Source: Batrachochytrium dendrobatidis JAM81 (taxonomy: Eukaryota; Chytridiomycota; Chytridiomycetes; Rhizophydiales). From it: a DNA stretch of 64,000 nucleotides. Within the stretch, counting starts at the first letter, position 1. Every line of letters begins with the position of its first letter. This document shows, piece by piece, positions 10,365 through 21,640 of this stretch. Position numbers and translations under genes: made by a program. The DNA is taken from the NCBI RefSeq assembly GCF_000203795.2, contig NW_006281108.1:5868-69867 (forward strand), in the 5' to 3' direction. The notes beneath the pieces are model-generated. The model saw only the letters and a program-made list of their open reading frames with translations. It did no database searches and was not told the DNA's origin.

Positions 10365-13300
10365 GCTCACAGCAGGTCAAGATCGCTGAAGGTCTTATTA
10401 TTACGGTATTGACCCAGGACAATTACACTGTCTGGGCAAACCAAATGGAGGCCGCCTTCGAAACTCTGGATCTATGGGAATCTCACATCATAGGTGAACT
10501 TCCAGAAAAGATCGAGCGCGACTACAAATTAAAGGAATTCAAGGCAAGAGGAATCTTGCAGGCAACAGTGAGCAGTAAATTCAAGTTTATGCTCTGTGAC
10601 AGTAATGGAATACAACTTGACGCCAGGAAAATCTGGGTCGGACTCAAGAACCATTATGTTGACTACTGTGAAAGATCGCTGACGCGATCAGAGGAAGCCA
10701 TGGCAAATCTGCAGTACGATCCCAGGAAGGGAGTCGAGGAACTGTACAACACTATGACGAGTCTACGTCATAAGATTGCAGCGGCAAATATATTTTGGGG
10801 TGAGAAAGTGTTTGCATCAAGGGTGATGGCAAAACTTGTTTCCAAGAGCAGAGAATGGCGCTATTTCGAAGGACATACAGTGCGATGGACCGACGAAATG
10901 CTAAGCCCCAACAAATTCCTGTCGGAACTCATCGAAGAGGAAATTAAACTCATCAACATGGGTGCACTACCGAGGCACGGTGTAGATGACACCATATACG
11001 AGGCGAACTATGCGTCTAGAAATCATAGGAACCTACGGAAAGGTTCAACATCACATGGGCCAAATGCACACGGCGCAAAGCAAGGCAATTCTAGTCGGGA
11101 TGACTATTTTGCAGCAAACCATGAGATGGATACTTATTATCGTAGAGAGCAGGGACGTCGACCCTATGAACAAAGAAACGACGATCAAGACAGAATGCCC
11201 GCATGCCATAATTGTGGTAATATAGGCCACTATGCAAAGGACTGTCGACCAGCTCCAAGGAACGACAATTACCGACAACAGTCACCAAAGTTCTTCTCCA
11301 AAGGGCCACGATCAAACAACCAAGACCGATCAAGAAATAATCAATCGGCAGACGGAATGTTTGTAGCAATGGATGACAAGAAAAGGGACATTGTAATTGA
11401 CGAGGCATGTAGCTCCATCGATAGGAGTGATATGTTCATATTGGACTCGGGAGCCTCCAGCCATATGGTATGCCGACCTGAATGGGTGTATGATTTTGTA
11501 CCGTGCAGCAACCGACAGGTCAAGGCATCAGGACAAGATATGCACAATGTCATCGGTACTGGAACAGTGGAAATCCTGTGCAATGTAGGTCACAGGACTG
11601 TTTCCATTCAACTGGGTAATGTTCTAGTGGTGCCAACTTTCGGAGTCAACCTTATCTCTGAAAATATACTCGAAGACAAAGGATGTCAGATCAGTATTTT
11701 CAAAAAGGTCAGAACTATAAGAAAGTCGAATGGCGAGGTTATCATGACTACCCGTAGAGACGGAGGCGTAAACGCAGTAAACTGCGAGGCTATAATATCT
11801 GATGAGGAACGTGCAATGGCTCATGCTACAGTAATTGCAACAGCTAATCACGCGTCAGAAGTATTTAGAAAGCCCACAGACACTGCTGGCTGGCATAAAA
11901 GACTGGGGCATATAAATGTCGAATCGATCAAGAACTTGGCCGACAAATCGGAAGGTCTTGATATTATACCGGGAAAGACCAAAGAGAGGTCTCAGTGCGT
12001 GGCATGTATCGAAGGCAAGGCCGTTCGACACCCGTTCCCGAAAAGAAGTACACATGTGGCGACTCAAGTCAATGTGTTGCTACACATGGATCTAGAAGGG
12101 CCGTTTCATGACACGGCTCTAGGTGGATATAAATATTACCTGATCATAGTAGATGATTACTCGAGGTATTCCCACCTGTATCCAATGATCTCAAAGGATC
12201 AAACGTTCCAGCGGTTCAAGGAACATGTTGCCGCTGTCGAATTAAGTAAAGGCTTACCGGTTCGAGCGATCCGAACCGATAATGGAGGGGAGTTTACCTC
12301 CAGTGCGTTCCAACAGTTCCTGAAGCTTAAAGGAATTGCAGTACAGAGAACGACGCCTTACACTCCACAGCAAAATGGAGTTGCCGAACGCAAGAATCGG
12401 ACAATAGTTAGCGCTGTACGCGCTATGTTTGCCGGTTGCAAGCTTGGTCGAGAATTCTGGGCAGAGGCAGCGATGACTGCAGTGTATCTACAGAATCGGT
12501 CTCCTAACAAGGCGCTAGGCCAAAGAACGCCATACGAGCTATGGACAGGAGAGCTGCCAAAGGTGATGCACCTCAGGACGTTCGGATGTGCAGCGTATGC
12601 ACTCAGACCAAAGCAATTGCTGGCAAAATTGGACACACGCACTAGAAGGTGTGTATTTATCGGTTATCACTCACAGGCCAAGGCATACAAGCTGTTTGAC
12701 CTTGAAAGCAAAAAGATGATAACAAGCAGGGATGTAGACTTTGCTGAAGAGGAGTTTCCTTCACTCTCTAATCCCGTTCGTCGGAACAATACCGTACCAG
12801 CAATGACACTGTACGAAGAGGCACCATTATTTACTCATAGCTACAATTTACGCGGTGGTGTTACACCGTCTGTACCTATTGTGATAGATAATGTGGTAAG
12901 TCCAAAAACATCAGAAACTCCAGGAAATCCAGATTGTGCGAGTACGCCAATTGGAGGGGAGTCAGAACCAGGTCGCCGACAAGTACCAAGAGTAGTACCG
13001 ACTGCAAGGAATACAGCGAGGATGACTGTAGCAGATCGCGGGACCGAGGTCACAACAAGCGATGAACGCATAACTCAGGAGGAGTTATTAGGGCGTGGCA
13101 TCAGCAGGAATAAGGCTATCAAGACATCGCTAAATGAGTCGAGTCTAGCCGGTTATAGGAAACCGAACCAGAAACCGAGATCGAAATCTCAAGGTTCGAG
13201 GAAAGCAGTTCAGGAACGTCCAGTTGACGTTATGAACAGGGACAGAGCCACGATGGCTGCTCCCACAGAATCGACGGTCACGGCTGATTATCCAGGAGCG

Positions 13301-14062
13301 ATATCAGAGACTGCTGACGCGTCTGAGCCGAGCATACAGGCTGCGGTGGAACAGAGAATGGTTGAGGATTTGCCAACCAATACAAGTCAAGATGACAGTG
13401 ATCTGGAAGAGTCAGATCAATACTACTCGTACACTCACGGGAGTGGTACCAGTAATGCCGATGAGTCGAATAACGCAGTGGCAGTTATATCGAACGGATC
13501 ATCGAGGAACATTGTGCCAGAAACATGGCAACAGGCTATGATGTCGAGTGATGCAGATCTATGGAAAGAAGCCGCAGACGCAGAAATGGATTCTTTGTAC
13601 AAGAATAACACATGGCAAGAATGCGCTCTTCCATCAGGATTCAAGGCCATCAAAGTCAGATGGGTCTTCAAGATCAAGTACAAGGCTGACGGTACTATTG
13701 ACAAGTACAAGGCCAGATTAGCAGCGAAAGGATTCGCTCAAGTACCAGGCATCGACTTTCACGAAACATATGCTCCGGTATTAAAATTCACTTCTTTGCG
13801 AATCATATTGGCACTAGCTGCAATCTATGATTGGGAAGTTGACCATACGGATGCGAACAATGCCTTTCTGAATGGCACAATTGACGAGGAGCTCTATATC
13901 GAGCTGCCTGAAGGATACAACAACAGCACAGGAGGGGCAATCAAACGAGTAGGAAGACTACAAAAAAACTCTTTATGGATTACGACAAGCGCCGTACCAA
14001 TGGAACAAGGTTCTGGTGGACAAGTGCTTGAATATGGGATTTACGCAATGCATGACGGATAA
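10355..14062 (+). CDS. Copia Gag-Pol, 5' part up to the RT frameshift
   Basis: About 1235 residues from the ATG in the primer-binding site; an in-frame ATG at 10325 inside the LTR is an alternative. It contains Gag with a zinc knuckle CHNCGNIGHYAKDC (about 11204-11245), an aspartic protease with LDSGASSHMV (about 11440), and an integrase. The integrase has an H-H-C-C domain (WHKRLGH near 11890, CVACIEGK near 11998) and a DDE core (HMDLEG near 12086, RTDNGGEF near 12273, GVAERKN near 12378). The N-terminal half of RT begins near 13600 (WVFKIKYKADG, HETYAPVLKF). The frame is lost after the A-run at 13972-13978 and ends about 28 codons later without the YVDD motif. Confidence 0.92.
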   Translation: MSPGSQQVKIAEGLIITVLTQDNYTVWANQMEAAFETLDLWESHIIGELPEKIERDYKLKEFKARGILQATVSSKFKFMLCDSNGIQLDARKIWVGLKNHYVDYCERSLTRSEEAMANLQYDPRKGVEELYNTMTSLRHKIAAANIFWGEKVFASRVMAKLVSKSREWRYFEGHTVRWTDEMLSPNKFLSELIEEEIKLINMGALPRHGVDDTIYEANYASRNHRNLRKGSTSHGPNAHGAKQGNSSRDDYFAANHEMDTYYRREQGRRPYEQRNDDQDRMPACHNCGNIGHYAKDCRPAPRNDNYRQQSPKFFSKGPRSNNQDRSRNNQSADGMFVAMDDKKRDIVIDEACSSIDRSDMFILDSGASSHMVCRPEWVYDFVPCSNRQVKASGQDMHNVIGTGTVEILCNVGHRTVSIQLGNVLVVPTFGVNLISENILEDKGCQISIFKKVRTIRKSNGEVIMTTRRDGGVNAVNCEAIISDEERAMAHATVIATANHASEVFRKPTDTAGWHKRLGHINVESIKNLADKSEGLDIIPGKTKERSQCVACIEGKAVRHPFPKRSTHVATQVNVLLHMDLEGPFHDTALGGYKYYLIIVDDYSRYSHLYPMISKDQTFQRFKEHVAAVELSKGLPVRAIRTDNGGEFTSSAFQQFLKLKGIAVQRTTPYTPQQNGVAERKNRTIVSAVRAMFAGCKLGREFWAEAAMTAVYLQNRSPNKALGQRTPYELWTGELPKVMHLRTFGCAAYALRPKQLLAKLDTRTRRCVFIGYHSQAKAYKLFDLESKKMITSRDVDFAEEEFPSLSNPVRRNNTVPAMTLYEEAPLFTHSYNLRGGVTPSVPIVIDNVVSPKTSETPGNPDCASTPIGGESEPGRRQVPRVVPTARNTARMTVADRGTEVTTSDERITQEELLGRGISRNKAIKTSLNESSLAGYRKPNQKPRSKSQGSRKAVQERPVDVMNRDRATMAAPTESTVTADYPGAISETADASEPSIQAAVEQRMVEDLPTNTSQDDSDLEESDQYYSYTHGSGTSNADESNNAVAVISNGSSRNIVPETWQQAMMSSDADLWKEAADAEMDSLYKNNTWQECALPSGFKAIKVRWVFKIKYKADGTIDKYKARLAAKGFAQVPGIDFHETYAPVLKFTSLRIILALAAIYDWEVDHTDANNAFLNGTIDEELYIELPEGYNNSTGGAIKRVGRLQKNSLWITTSAVPMEQGSGGQVLEYGIYAMHDG

Positions 14063-15101
14063 ATGTATCCTCATTCTGTCAGCCAAGGACAGGTTTGTCA
14101 TGATTGCTATATATGTGGATGATATCCTGTTTGTTGGTAACAACAGGAGTTTACTCGAAAGGATGAAGTCGAAACTGTTCAAGGAATTTAGCATGAAGGA
14201 CTTGGGTCCAATTCATACGTGCCTGAACATAAGGATAATTCGCAATCGAATGGGTCGAACTATCACCCTATCCCAGTCGCACTATCTCTCTGATGTACTA
14301 GAGAAATTTCGCATGTCAAATTGCAATCCAAAGTTTATTCCACTGTACCCTTCGAACCCATTACCAGCAGCTGAGGAAACGGATCCGGTTACATCCGCAC
14401 CTTACAGAGAAGCAGTCGGGTCACTAATGTATGCTATGATAGCAACACGCCCGGACTTGGCCGCTGCAGTTGGACAAGCTGCCCGACATATGCACCATGC
14501 GACTGATCAACATTGGAATGCAGTCAAGCTCATACTACACTACGTGCAAGGAACGTTAAGTTACGCACTAGAACTAGGAGGAACCAACGCATCATTGAGT
14601 GGTTACTCAGATGCCGATTGGGCTGGAGACGTAAAGACCAGGAAGTCTACGTCTGGATATTTATGTTATGTAGGCAATGCACTTGTATCGTGGAGGTCAT
14701 CAAAACAGACGTGTGTGGCCGTATCTACTATGGAAGCCGAATATACTGCTGCCGAATCAGCATCGCGAGAATTATTGTTTCTGCGCGATCTACTTGGAGA
14801 GTTAGGTTTCGAACAAGATGGACCAACAACGCTATACTGTGATTCGCAATCGGCGATATCAAACATGATTGGACCATCCGTCGTACACGAGGCAACCAAA
14901 CATATAGGCATTAAGATTAATGCATTACGAGACAGAATCAGCCAGGGACTGATCAAACCAGAGTACATCGGTACTAAGGATCAAGTAGCTGATATTCTGA
15001 CAAAAGGATTACCAAGACCCGCCTTCGAACAATTCGTCAACCTGCTCGGTCTTCGAGAGTGTTCTCGACGTGGAGGGGTGTTAGACATTGGTAATGTATG
15101 A
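13979..15101 (+). pseudogene. Copia RT/RNase H, 3' part in the shifted frame
   Basis: Homology to element 2 continues in the +1 frame immediately after seven consecutive A residues (13972-13978). This part holds the RT catalytic motif YVDDILFVGN (about 14112), the thumb region, and RNase H motifs (YSDADWAGD near 14608, MEAEY near 14730, CDSQSAI near 14840). The stop lies inside the 3' LTR. A programmed +1 shift is less likely, because the intact relative at 51344-56044 reads straight through this point. A homopolymer sequencing error is possible. Confidence 0.85.
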
Positions 15102-15434
15102 CATTTGTAATAGGACCCAGACGGTCAGGATGGGGTCTAGTAACAAGCAGTGTATAAACAAGTAAGCTATACAATGCTTAGATATGGTGATGACCGTTGC
15201 CTCACTCTATGCAATGACTGTAACGCTTGGGAACCCTTAACGGTGAAGCTTAGGAGTGACGCTTATACCGCCACTAATTCACCACTACTACTTACTATAT
15301 ATAAGAGACAAAGTTCTCTTATCAATAAACAATCACGACTATTCTGATTCATTCCTTCTTCTTGTCTTACATCTCTGTGATCTTCCTTCAAACTTATACT
15401 ACATAAATATGTCACTATACGTCAATGAACAAGA
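15079..15434 (+). repeat. 3' LTR of Copia element 1
   Basis: 356 bp, nearly identical to the left LTR, followed by the target duplication ACCCA. The pol reading frame ends 22 bp inside it. Confidence 0.93.
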
Positions 15435-15559
15435 ACCCATACGATATTATTCACCTTTAAGAAATCAAACGTCGTGTATTGTGTAGAACGAGGTCGAGAA
15501 ACAGAGTTAGGATTAGCGTTATGCAGCCAATAAAAATCATTAATTCTAGTCTACATACC

Positions 15560-17254
15560 TTATTGATGAGATGGTTCAAACGTCAAAACAAATTGAGTCA
15601 ACTTCTCAACACTCGCAATAGTATCGTTTTGTGACAACACTTGACCATCTGTTCCGTGGTGGCTTTGGTGTGTAAAACAGGCAAAACGATCAGGAGGTAC
15701 AACAAAATACAGTTCTGGTTTTGACGGATTACCAAGTATTTCCAAAACATCACAAAGTTCAGTCTGTTTGCAAGGATGATTTTTGGCACCGGTCATTTGG
15801 AAAAGTAGATTTGGCTTGATGAACGAATCAACAGATTCAAAAATATTGCTAATGGGACGGAAATAGCAATTCGTTGCGTCTTGAACTTGAGAATTGTTGG
15901 AGAATAACAAAGTAGTAAGATCCATCGGCAGTTGAAGTGTAGACTCCAGCTTGGTACGTAAATCACGAATCTTGAATGAACCACCTTTAGCGATGACTGT
16001 ATGAGCGTGCTTTTCAAATAATACCCTATTAAGTTGACCAGTTTCACCAATTTCTCGAGTGACAGAAACGAATCTGATAAGATGATCTCGGTCTCTGGCA
16101 TAGACACGGTTGTAAATTTCATCAACCACATAGTCAGAAGCAAACTGATAAGGACCACTGTGGAAGCCATCCTTGACTGATCTATGAATCAAACAACTTG
16201 AAGCGTCTAGGTTTTCACCATATTTACCAAAAGACTTGACAACTGAATCGATATTGGAAATATTTAAAGCTTTGTCGAGAAAATCCTGTTGTTCTTTTAC
16301 CAATGCATATTTAAGAACATAACGAGCAATTCCTCCCCACTTCAAATACAGACTTTCAACCAATTCTTGTGGAACTGTAGGAAAAAGCATTGAGCGACAA
16401 GAATGCAATTCTTCTTTTGACCACACTGGCATATACCGAATGTCGCAGGACCCCTTGGAAAACCGATGCCAAATTTCCCAACGAGGTAAAGTAACAAGAA
16501 TGGTCTTGGCATCAACATCAACAGGTGCCGAGCCATCAACAATGTAGAATGTTGACGAGGAATCCAAGATTTTCCAAAAAGCATGCTTTCCTCCTTCGAA
16601 TACACCATTGGGAGTAAGCAGATATCTTTTTTGATCAGCTCCACTCTCATACACGACTGTAGCACCAGAGCGAGCAAGATGCAACAGCAAAAAGTAACCA
16701 AAATATGTCTTGCCAATTCCAGGATTTCCAAGGATGATCAAATGACATATATCAGCAGATTGCACAATAGATAGTGATTTTTCAAGAAGTTTAGGATAAC
16801 AAGGACGGATGTAAATGGATGATCCGATTGAATATGTTCCAAGGATGAATACGTCTGCTGGAAGTTGGACAACAGTGTTTCCTTCAAGAGGGTTAGGGTA
16901 GTTTGTGAAAGCAGTCCAAAAATCCAGTAGTGCGGGTGAGGCTGCTGCAGATGTTGGACCTAGGTCAGTTTGAGTAGGCTGTATTGGAGGTAGAGGTAAA
17001 CAACCAATAACAACACAATAACCATCTTGAGTAAAGTATTATTGAGGAAGAGAGTCGAGTAAAGTCCAGGTGTTGATTAGTTGGCTCTTGTTACTGTTGG
17101 TGTAGAGTTGGAGTTGAGGAGCATCAATGTCAGCCATAGCAGGACCATACTCTGCCTTGATAGCATCCTGAACGTCACTCGGGTCTTCAAAGTCAGTCAC
17201 ATCGATTTCAGTAGAAATAGTGCCATATTCAACATTGAGGAATCGTTTTGGCAT
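15560..17254 (-). pseudogene. Crinkler (CRN) effector-type gene with one in-frame stop
   Basis: The minus strand encodes a chytrid-type CRN protein in one continuous frame interrupted by a single TAA at 17041-17039. The first part (17254-17042, 71 residues, starts MPKRFLNVEYG) is the ubiquitin-like CRN N-terminal domain. After the stop the same frame continues without shift through a linker into a P-loop NTPase (Walker A GNPGIGKT at about 16732-16709; possible Walker B strand TFYIVDG near 16550; YMPVWSKEEL near 16430) and a C-terminal region of the kind that in CR-type effectors carries a nuclease or other toxin domain. The frame ends at 15560. CRN proteins are known or proposed to act in host nuclei; that role is not shown here. 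No intron boundary that would remove the stop is obvious. Readthrough or a sequencing error are alternatives to pseudogenisation. Confidence 0.85.
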
Positions 17255-17429
17255 TTTATGAAAAGAAAAAAGAGTAAAAAAGCAATTTATTTGTCAAATT
17301 GTAAAACAAAAATCGACTTTTTAATCGAGTCAAAATAACAAAATTTTGGGATATTTCAAGACAATTCACACGATTTAAATATTTGGAAATTAGTCAAATT
17401 TACACCAGAATTAATGTCTCATTAATGTG

Positions 17430-17680
17430 AGACATTACTAGTGTGAGAGTGTTGACTTGCATTGTGTGAGACATTAGTAGTGTGAGAGTGTGAGACATTT
17501 CTGAATAGTTTAACAATCAAAAACCATCAACAATGACGTTTGAACTGGAATTCACATGGCTTTCTTGTCTCCTATTTTATGAACACACTCACTTTCTTGT
17601 TAATAAACAACACAATCGAATATTGATTCATTCCATCACATCTTCAATCAACTGCAACACACTTGACAATAATGACAACC
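17430..17680 (+). repeat. LTR-like relic, copy 1
   Basis: From the repeated GTGAGACATTA/GTGTGAGAGTGTGAGACATT boundary the stretch resembles the relic LTR at 58187-58480. Shared landmarks are CAACAATGA followed by TTTGA, then CTTTCTTG, then TTAATAAACAACRCAAT. It is too diverged to define ends or a target duplication. It forms the left edge of the duplicated segment repeated at 41812. Confidence 0.45.
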
Positions 17681-19115
17681 ATCAATATGCCATCATATGT
17701 TCACGATCCTCAAATTCAAAAGTCAATTTGAAAACCCATTTTTAAGCATCTACAAGTCTGCAATATCATATTTGTGGCTGGTACATAATAGGTTGCCAAT
17801 AAAAGTCGACAAACTGAGCAACTGCAATGTGCCTTGCTGTATGATAGTAACATATCAGAAATTATGAATGCTTTCAAAATCAAAAGTCTGCAAACGATGT
17901 CACTGCTGGCTTGTAGCCTCTGTTTACAAACCTACAATCAACATATTCACTGGATTCGTATAATGGTAAATGCTGAACCACAAACCGCTGATGATATTAT
18001 TATGGACGATGCTCATATGATTGGAAATCAAACGATTGGTGCAGTTTCAGATGCTGTTTCATCACACAGAAAGTCTTGCTACAGAGTCTGAATCCAATAG
18101 CAGTGAATCTGCAGTTTGACCAACACAGTCAATAATTATTGTTTCAAACTCGAATCAAGTGATGATGTTGCTGTTTCAGATGCACTCAATGTCATGAATG
18201 CAGTAACATTGAAACCAACTCAAATCATTGATCATGAACCAATTTACCGTGTCTTGATAAAAACACTGATAAACCATCATTCATACATGAGCTTGTCAAA
18301 AGTATGGACTGATTGCTGATCAGATGTTTAAAGTGGAACTCAAAACAGTGCAACTCAATGTGCAGCTTTCCCACAACTTTCCCACTACAAAAAATACAGT
18401 CTTGGAACTCAAAGTGTACATCAACAATACTTGTGTGTATTGACCATCAATGATGTTGTTGGTGTAGCATACACAATGTGCATTGCAGAAACGCTTGTTT
18501 GTTTGCTGGAGCTATTTCAAGCAAGCAAAAATACTAAAAGGTTCAGTTTGATGAATGTCTGGTGTATATTTACAATGAATTCAAACTCGAGAGATTGTCG
18601 TATTTTGCATACAAGACATACTACAATCTATTACAACAATATCGTGTATTTCAATATGCACCCATTCGATTTACAACAGTGGCATAAACATCATCACATT
18701 TGAACAATGGTTCAGTCGTACAAAGTCCAATAACAGCCATGAATTGTATCAGACATGAACATACTGGTGCAAAATTCACATCAAATAACACACCGCAACA
18801 AACATGTTTCTGGTAGATGGTGGAATTGATGTCATTGATTTTCAAGTACACGATATTGGTGTTGAATGATTCAATAAACTATACTCATCGACTTTGTGTA
18901 CTTTTTTTCAGTTGCACCGTTTCTGATTCCGAGTTTGAAGCATAATAGTTGCAACAGCGCTGTTGTCCAATTTGCTTGTTTTGTGAATAGTAATCATGAT
19001 ACCACTTGTTTGACGCCTCCTGTTGTTGAACTGGATATGGATGTCAAATTTGGATGCCAAATTTTGATGCATTGCAAGTAATTGTTGTAGTTTTTGATCG
19101 AGTCAATGAATGGCA

Positions 19116-19658
19116 TGTTGGAATATCCAGACGGATACTCTTATGCGGTAACCTATGGCAAAGCTAGTTCTAAAAAGCGCCAAACTTAAACACAAGTTAA
19201 ATCCTTTCATCACCAAAAATCCATGTGCACAGTAACTCCATTACACTCATTTCTAGGACTCGAGCTCTCTATAAACGGGTAGACGATGCCATTATTAAAT
19301 TTACTAACTCCAGAAATCAACACTATTGGTTGTAACTCTCGTTTACAACCTCTCATCATCAAACGTGTTAATTGTTCGTATCACAAGACACAAACAATCA
19401 ACTACTATAAAAGCTAGAATGCTTACTCTTATCAATAAATAACTCTTCAAACTATTTCATCTTTCTAACTACTTTATCAAACCTTTTCACTACTTTTGAA
19501 AAGACTAAGTCTGTTGATCTTGATTTAAAGTGCAACTTCCTCTTACACTTCTGATTTGTTCTCTTCTGATAACTACTAACAGTTACAGATTATATTCTAC
19601 TTTATATTTTATACTATTCTACATTAAAACAAATCACGAAGCTCTAAATATTCTGACA
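19116..19658 (+). mobile_element. Solo LTR of the Copia element 2 family
   Basis: 543 bp matching the 538-bp LTRs at 50802 and 56009 from TGTTGGAATATCC to CTGACA. It is flanked by the perfect 5-bp duplication TGGCA (19111-19115 and 19659-19663). The paralogous site in copy B (43463-43467) has a single TGGCA and no insert. This is a classic solo LTR left by recombination between two LTRs. Confidence 0.95.
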
Positions 19659-20460
19659 TGGCATTTATAGTTGCTCTAGAAAACAAGTTGTTTGAAATGT
19701 CCTGTCATATGTCATATGTTTTGTTGTTTTCAGGTTCACTAATTGTTGATAATGCATGCAATTGATTTCTGTTCTGACGCTGCTTATTTGTCATTGTTGG
19801 ATATGGGTTTCTAGATTCAGTAACAGACGTTTCAGCAATTTGGATGTGTTCAAATTCATAATACTTGCAAGTCTGAATTATTTGATCATCATCTGAAATT
19901 GGATACGAGTAATCATTTCCACTAACCACAGTATACATAGTATACACAGCATTACTGTATATTGACTTGTATTTTACTCAAAGGTTTGTCCATTCAGTAT
20001 TCCAACACAATTTCCAACATTGATTGAATGGTTTGCAGTGTTTGTTTTAATTGAACCACTTGATGGATCACTTTCATATCTTGATTCAGCAATATCACCA
20101 ACTGCACAATGATGGATGTGATTGTAGTCAAACACAATATATTGCAAGACATTAACGTATTGGTTAGTTTTAGTATATTATTGATAAAAGGCAATGATGT
20201 TTTGTAATGGGGTGTTAAATCCTTCAATCAAACATTGTCTGTTGTGATTTCCAACAGTGACAGTGACATGACAAACACCTTTTGCTTGTGACAGACTTTG
20301 AACAAGTGTATTGCTCCGTTTGTTGTACAATACACGACATGATCAGTTTGTGGTATCATGCAACCATGCAACTGACAAGTGATTGCAAATCTAACACTCG
20401 ATAAATACCAACACACCAGAAAGTTTAAATTTATTCAAAACCAAAATCATCGACACATCA

Positions 20461-21261
20461 TCAATCCAAATCCAAACCCGGTTCTTCAAATTCTAAACCA
20501 TGCCTTTTCATAAAATCCTTCAATCTATGTCTGACATTGCGTACTCTATCTCTTGCCTGTTCATACTCTTCTCTTGCTTTCTTTTCAGTGTCTGGATTGT
20601 ACGTTGATCCAGATATATCTTCTCCCATTGCTAACGCTGACCATTGTTTCAATCCAAGAGCCATAGATTTATGATATTCTTTGCGTTTTTTGTTTCGTAA
20701 TTCTTTATACTCTACAAGCCTTTTCTTTATACGATTAAAGGTATTTTGATCTCTTTTGTTCAATCCAGTCACTTGATTTGAACTAGTATTGCCTGGCTCG
20801 ATTTTGTTCATTGGCTGTTGCTGGTTTTGGTTGGAAGTACTTGGGCTGGACTGATCAATTGGTTGTGTTTGACCTCGTTTGGGAGCACTTGGACCAGCTA
20901 CATCTGTTGGTTGTTGTTGGTCTTGGTCGAAAGTGGTTAAATCGATTACATCAATTGGGCGTTTCCGGCCTTGTTTGAGAACATTTGGACCAAATACAAT
21001 CACAGTCGGTCGCTGGTTTGGACCGGGAGTATTTGGATTAGGTTGATCCATTGGCTGTTGTTGGATTCGGTTGTGAATACTCAAATCCATTGATTCTTCC
21101 TGATATTCATCTGAAGTGCCTGTGTTAGGTTCATTAGTTGGGCTGGACACTTGACTAGAAGTGACTGATGTTTGGAGTGAACCATCGTTATTAGTCGGTA
21201 TCAGTATTGCATTGGCAGTTGCTGCTGCAGTCAGTACGAATAAAATATCAACCAATTTCAT
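20461..21261 (-). CDS. Secreted Gln/Pro-rich protein with basic KxGRKRPID motifs (copy A)
   Basis: About 266 residues. The start is MKLVDILFVLTAAATANA, a signal peptide with probable cleavage after ANA; no ATG lies further upstream in frame. Residues about 20-165 are low-complexity repeats of the form P(S/N)TS.Q(N)QQQP(M/T)D with basic motifs (GRKRPIDV, KRGQTQPID). The last 95 residues are highly charged and helical (KRDQNTFNRIKKRLVEYKEL, KKAREEYEQARDRVRNVRHR) and end in an acidic tail. Paralogues lie at 44416-45222 and 56984-57820. No known domain is recognised. The basic motifs look like nuclear-localisation or DNA-contact sequences, which would be notable in a secreted protein, but that function is inference. 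Confidence 0.75.
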   Translation of the reverse strand: MKLVDILFVLTAAATANAILIPTNNDGSLQTSVTSSQVSSPTNEPNTGTSDEYQEESMDLSIHNRIQQQPMDQPNPNTPGPNQRPTVIVFGPNVLKQGRKRPIDVIDLTTFDQDQQQPTDVAGPSAPKRGQTQPIDQSSPSTSNQNQQQPMNKIEPGNTSSNQVTGLNKRDQNTFNRIKKRLVEYKELRNKKRKEYHKSMALGLKQWSALAMGEDISGSTYNPDTEKKAREEYEQARDRVRNVRHRLKDFMKRHGLEFEEPGLDLD

Positions 21262-21640
21262 CAGACTGGTCAATGGGTTTAAACTATCAATACAAAAGTA
21301 GAGTGTTGAAACTGATGTTGATTATAGGAATGAATGTATTTGTATGTTTTGTATATTAAACCAACCCTAACCCTTTTAGGTTAACCAATGACACAGGGTT
21401 ATTTGATTGCTTGTAGTGGGTTACTATCAAATTAGACAGCATGTTACTCCCTAATCACAATATCATATTGATTGATTTGATTTCGCGCCAATTGAACTAT
21501 GCTTTTACGACCCTTTTATCAGGTATATTGAAAATCACCCTTCATGAGTGTGTTGTGTAACCGCAAACACTTTGTTTTACAACTGTATTCATGTAAAATG
21601 GATCACTTTAGTATTCATTCTGCAATGACTGTGTTCTGCA
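21262..21640 (-). promoter_or_regulatory. Conserved 5' flank of the basic-motif secreted family
   Basis: This flank is almost identical to 45223-45600 and is present in inverted, more diverged form at about 56600-56983. Shared landmarks are TAGTTTAAACCCATTG near the ATG (reverse of 21280-21290), the CCTAAAAGGGTTAGGGTTGG block (21363-21382), and CGTAAAAGCAT with TGATAAAAGGG (about 21500-21525). Promoter activity is inferred from position; the conservation partly reflects duplication. Confidence 0.5.

Larger units (their letters stand above)
9995..15434 (+). mobile_element. Ty1/Copia LTR retrotransposon, recent, RT frameshifted
   Basis: The element has 356-bp LTRs (9995-10350 and 15079-15434) and the perfect 5-bp target-site duplication ACCCA (9990-9994 and 15435-15439). 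The two LTRs differ at only two sites that I can find (near 10248 and 10263 against the matching positions of the right LTR), which points to a young insertion. Order of domains gag, protease, integrase, RT, RNase H identifies Ty1/Copia. A primer-binding site follows the left LTR directly and a purine-rich tract (GTGGAGGGG) precedes the right LTR. It landed about 120 bp beyond the 3' end of the CRN gene. One frameshift interrupts the RT domain. Confidence 0.95.

Noticed and set aside
13900..14062. Programmed +1 frameshift in Copia element 1
   Set aside because: The closest relative in the window reads through this position in one frame, and the shift lies at a homopolymer. A mutation or sequencing error is simpler.
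17834..18703. Open frames conserved between copies A and B (also 42186-43055)
   Set aside because: Conservation is explained by recent duplication. The frames are short, follow one another in different frames and contain no domain.
21363..21382. CCAACCCTAACCC block resembling telomere repeats (TTAGGG)
   Set aside because: Less than two repeat units, and repeated only because it belongs to the duplicated 5' flank of the secreted genes. It is not a telomere remnant.
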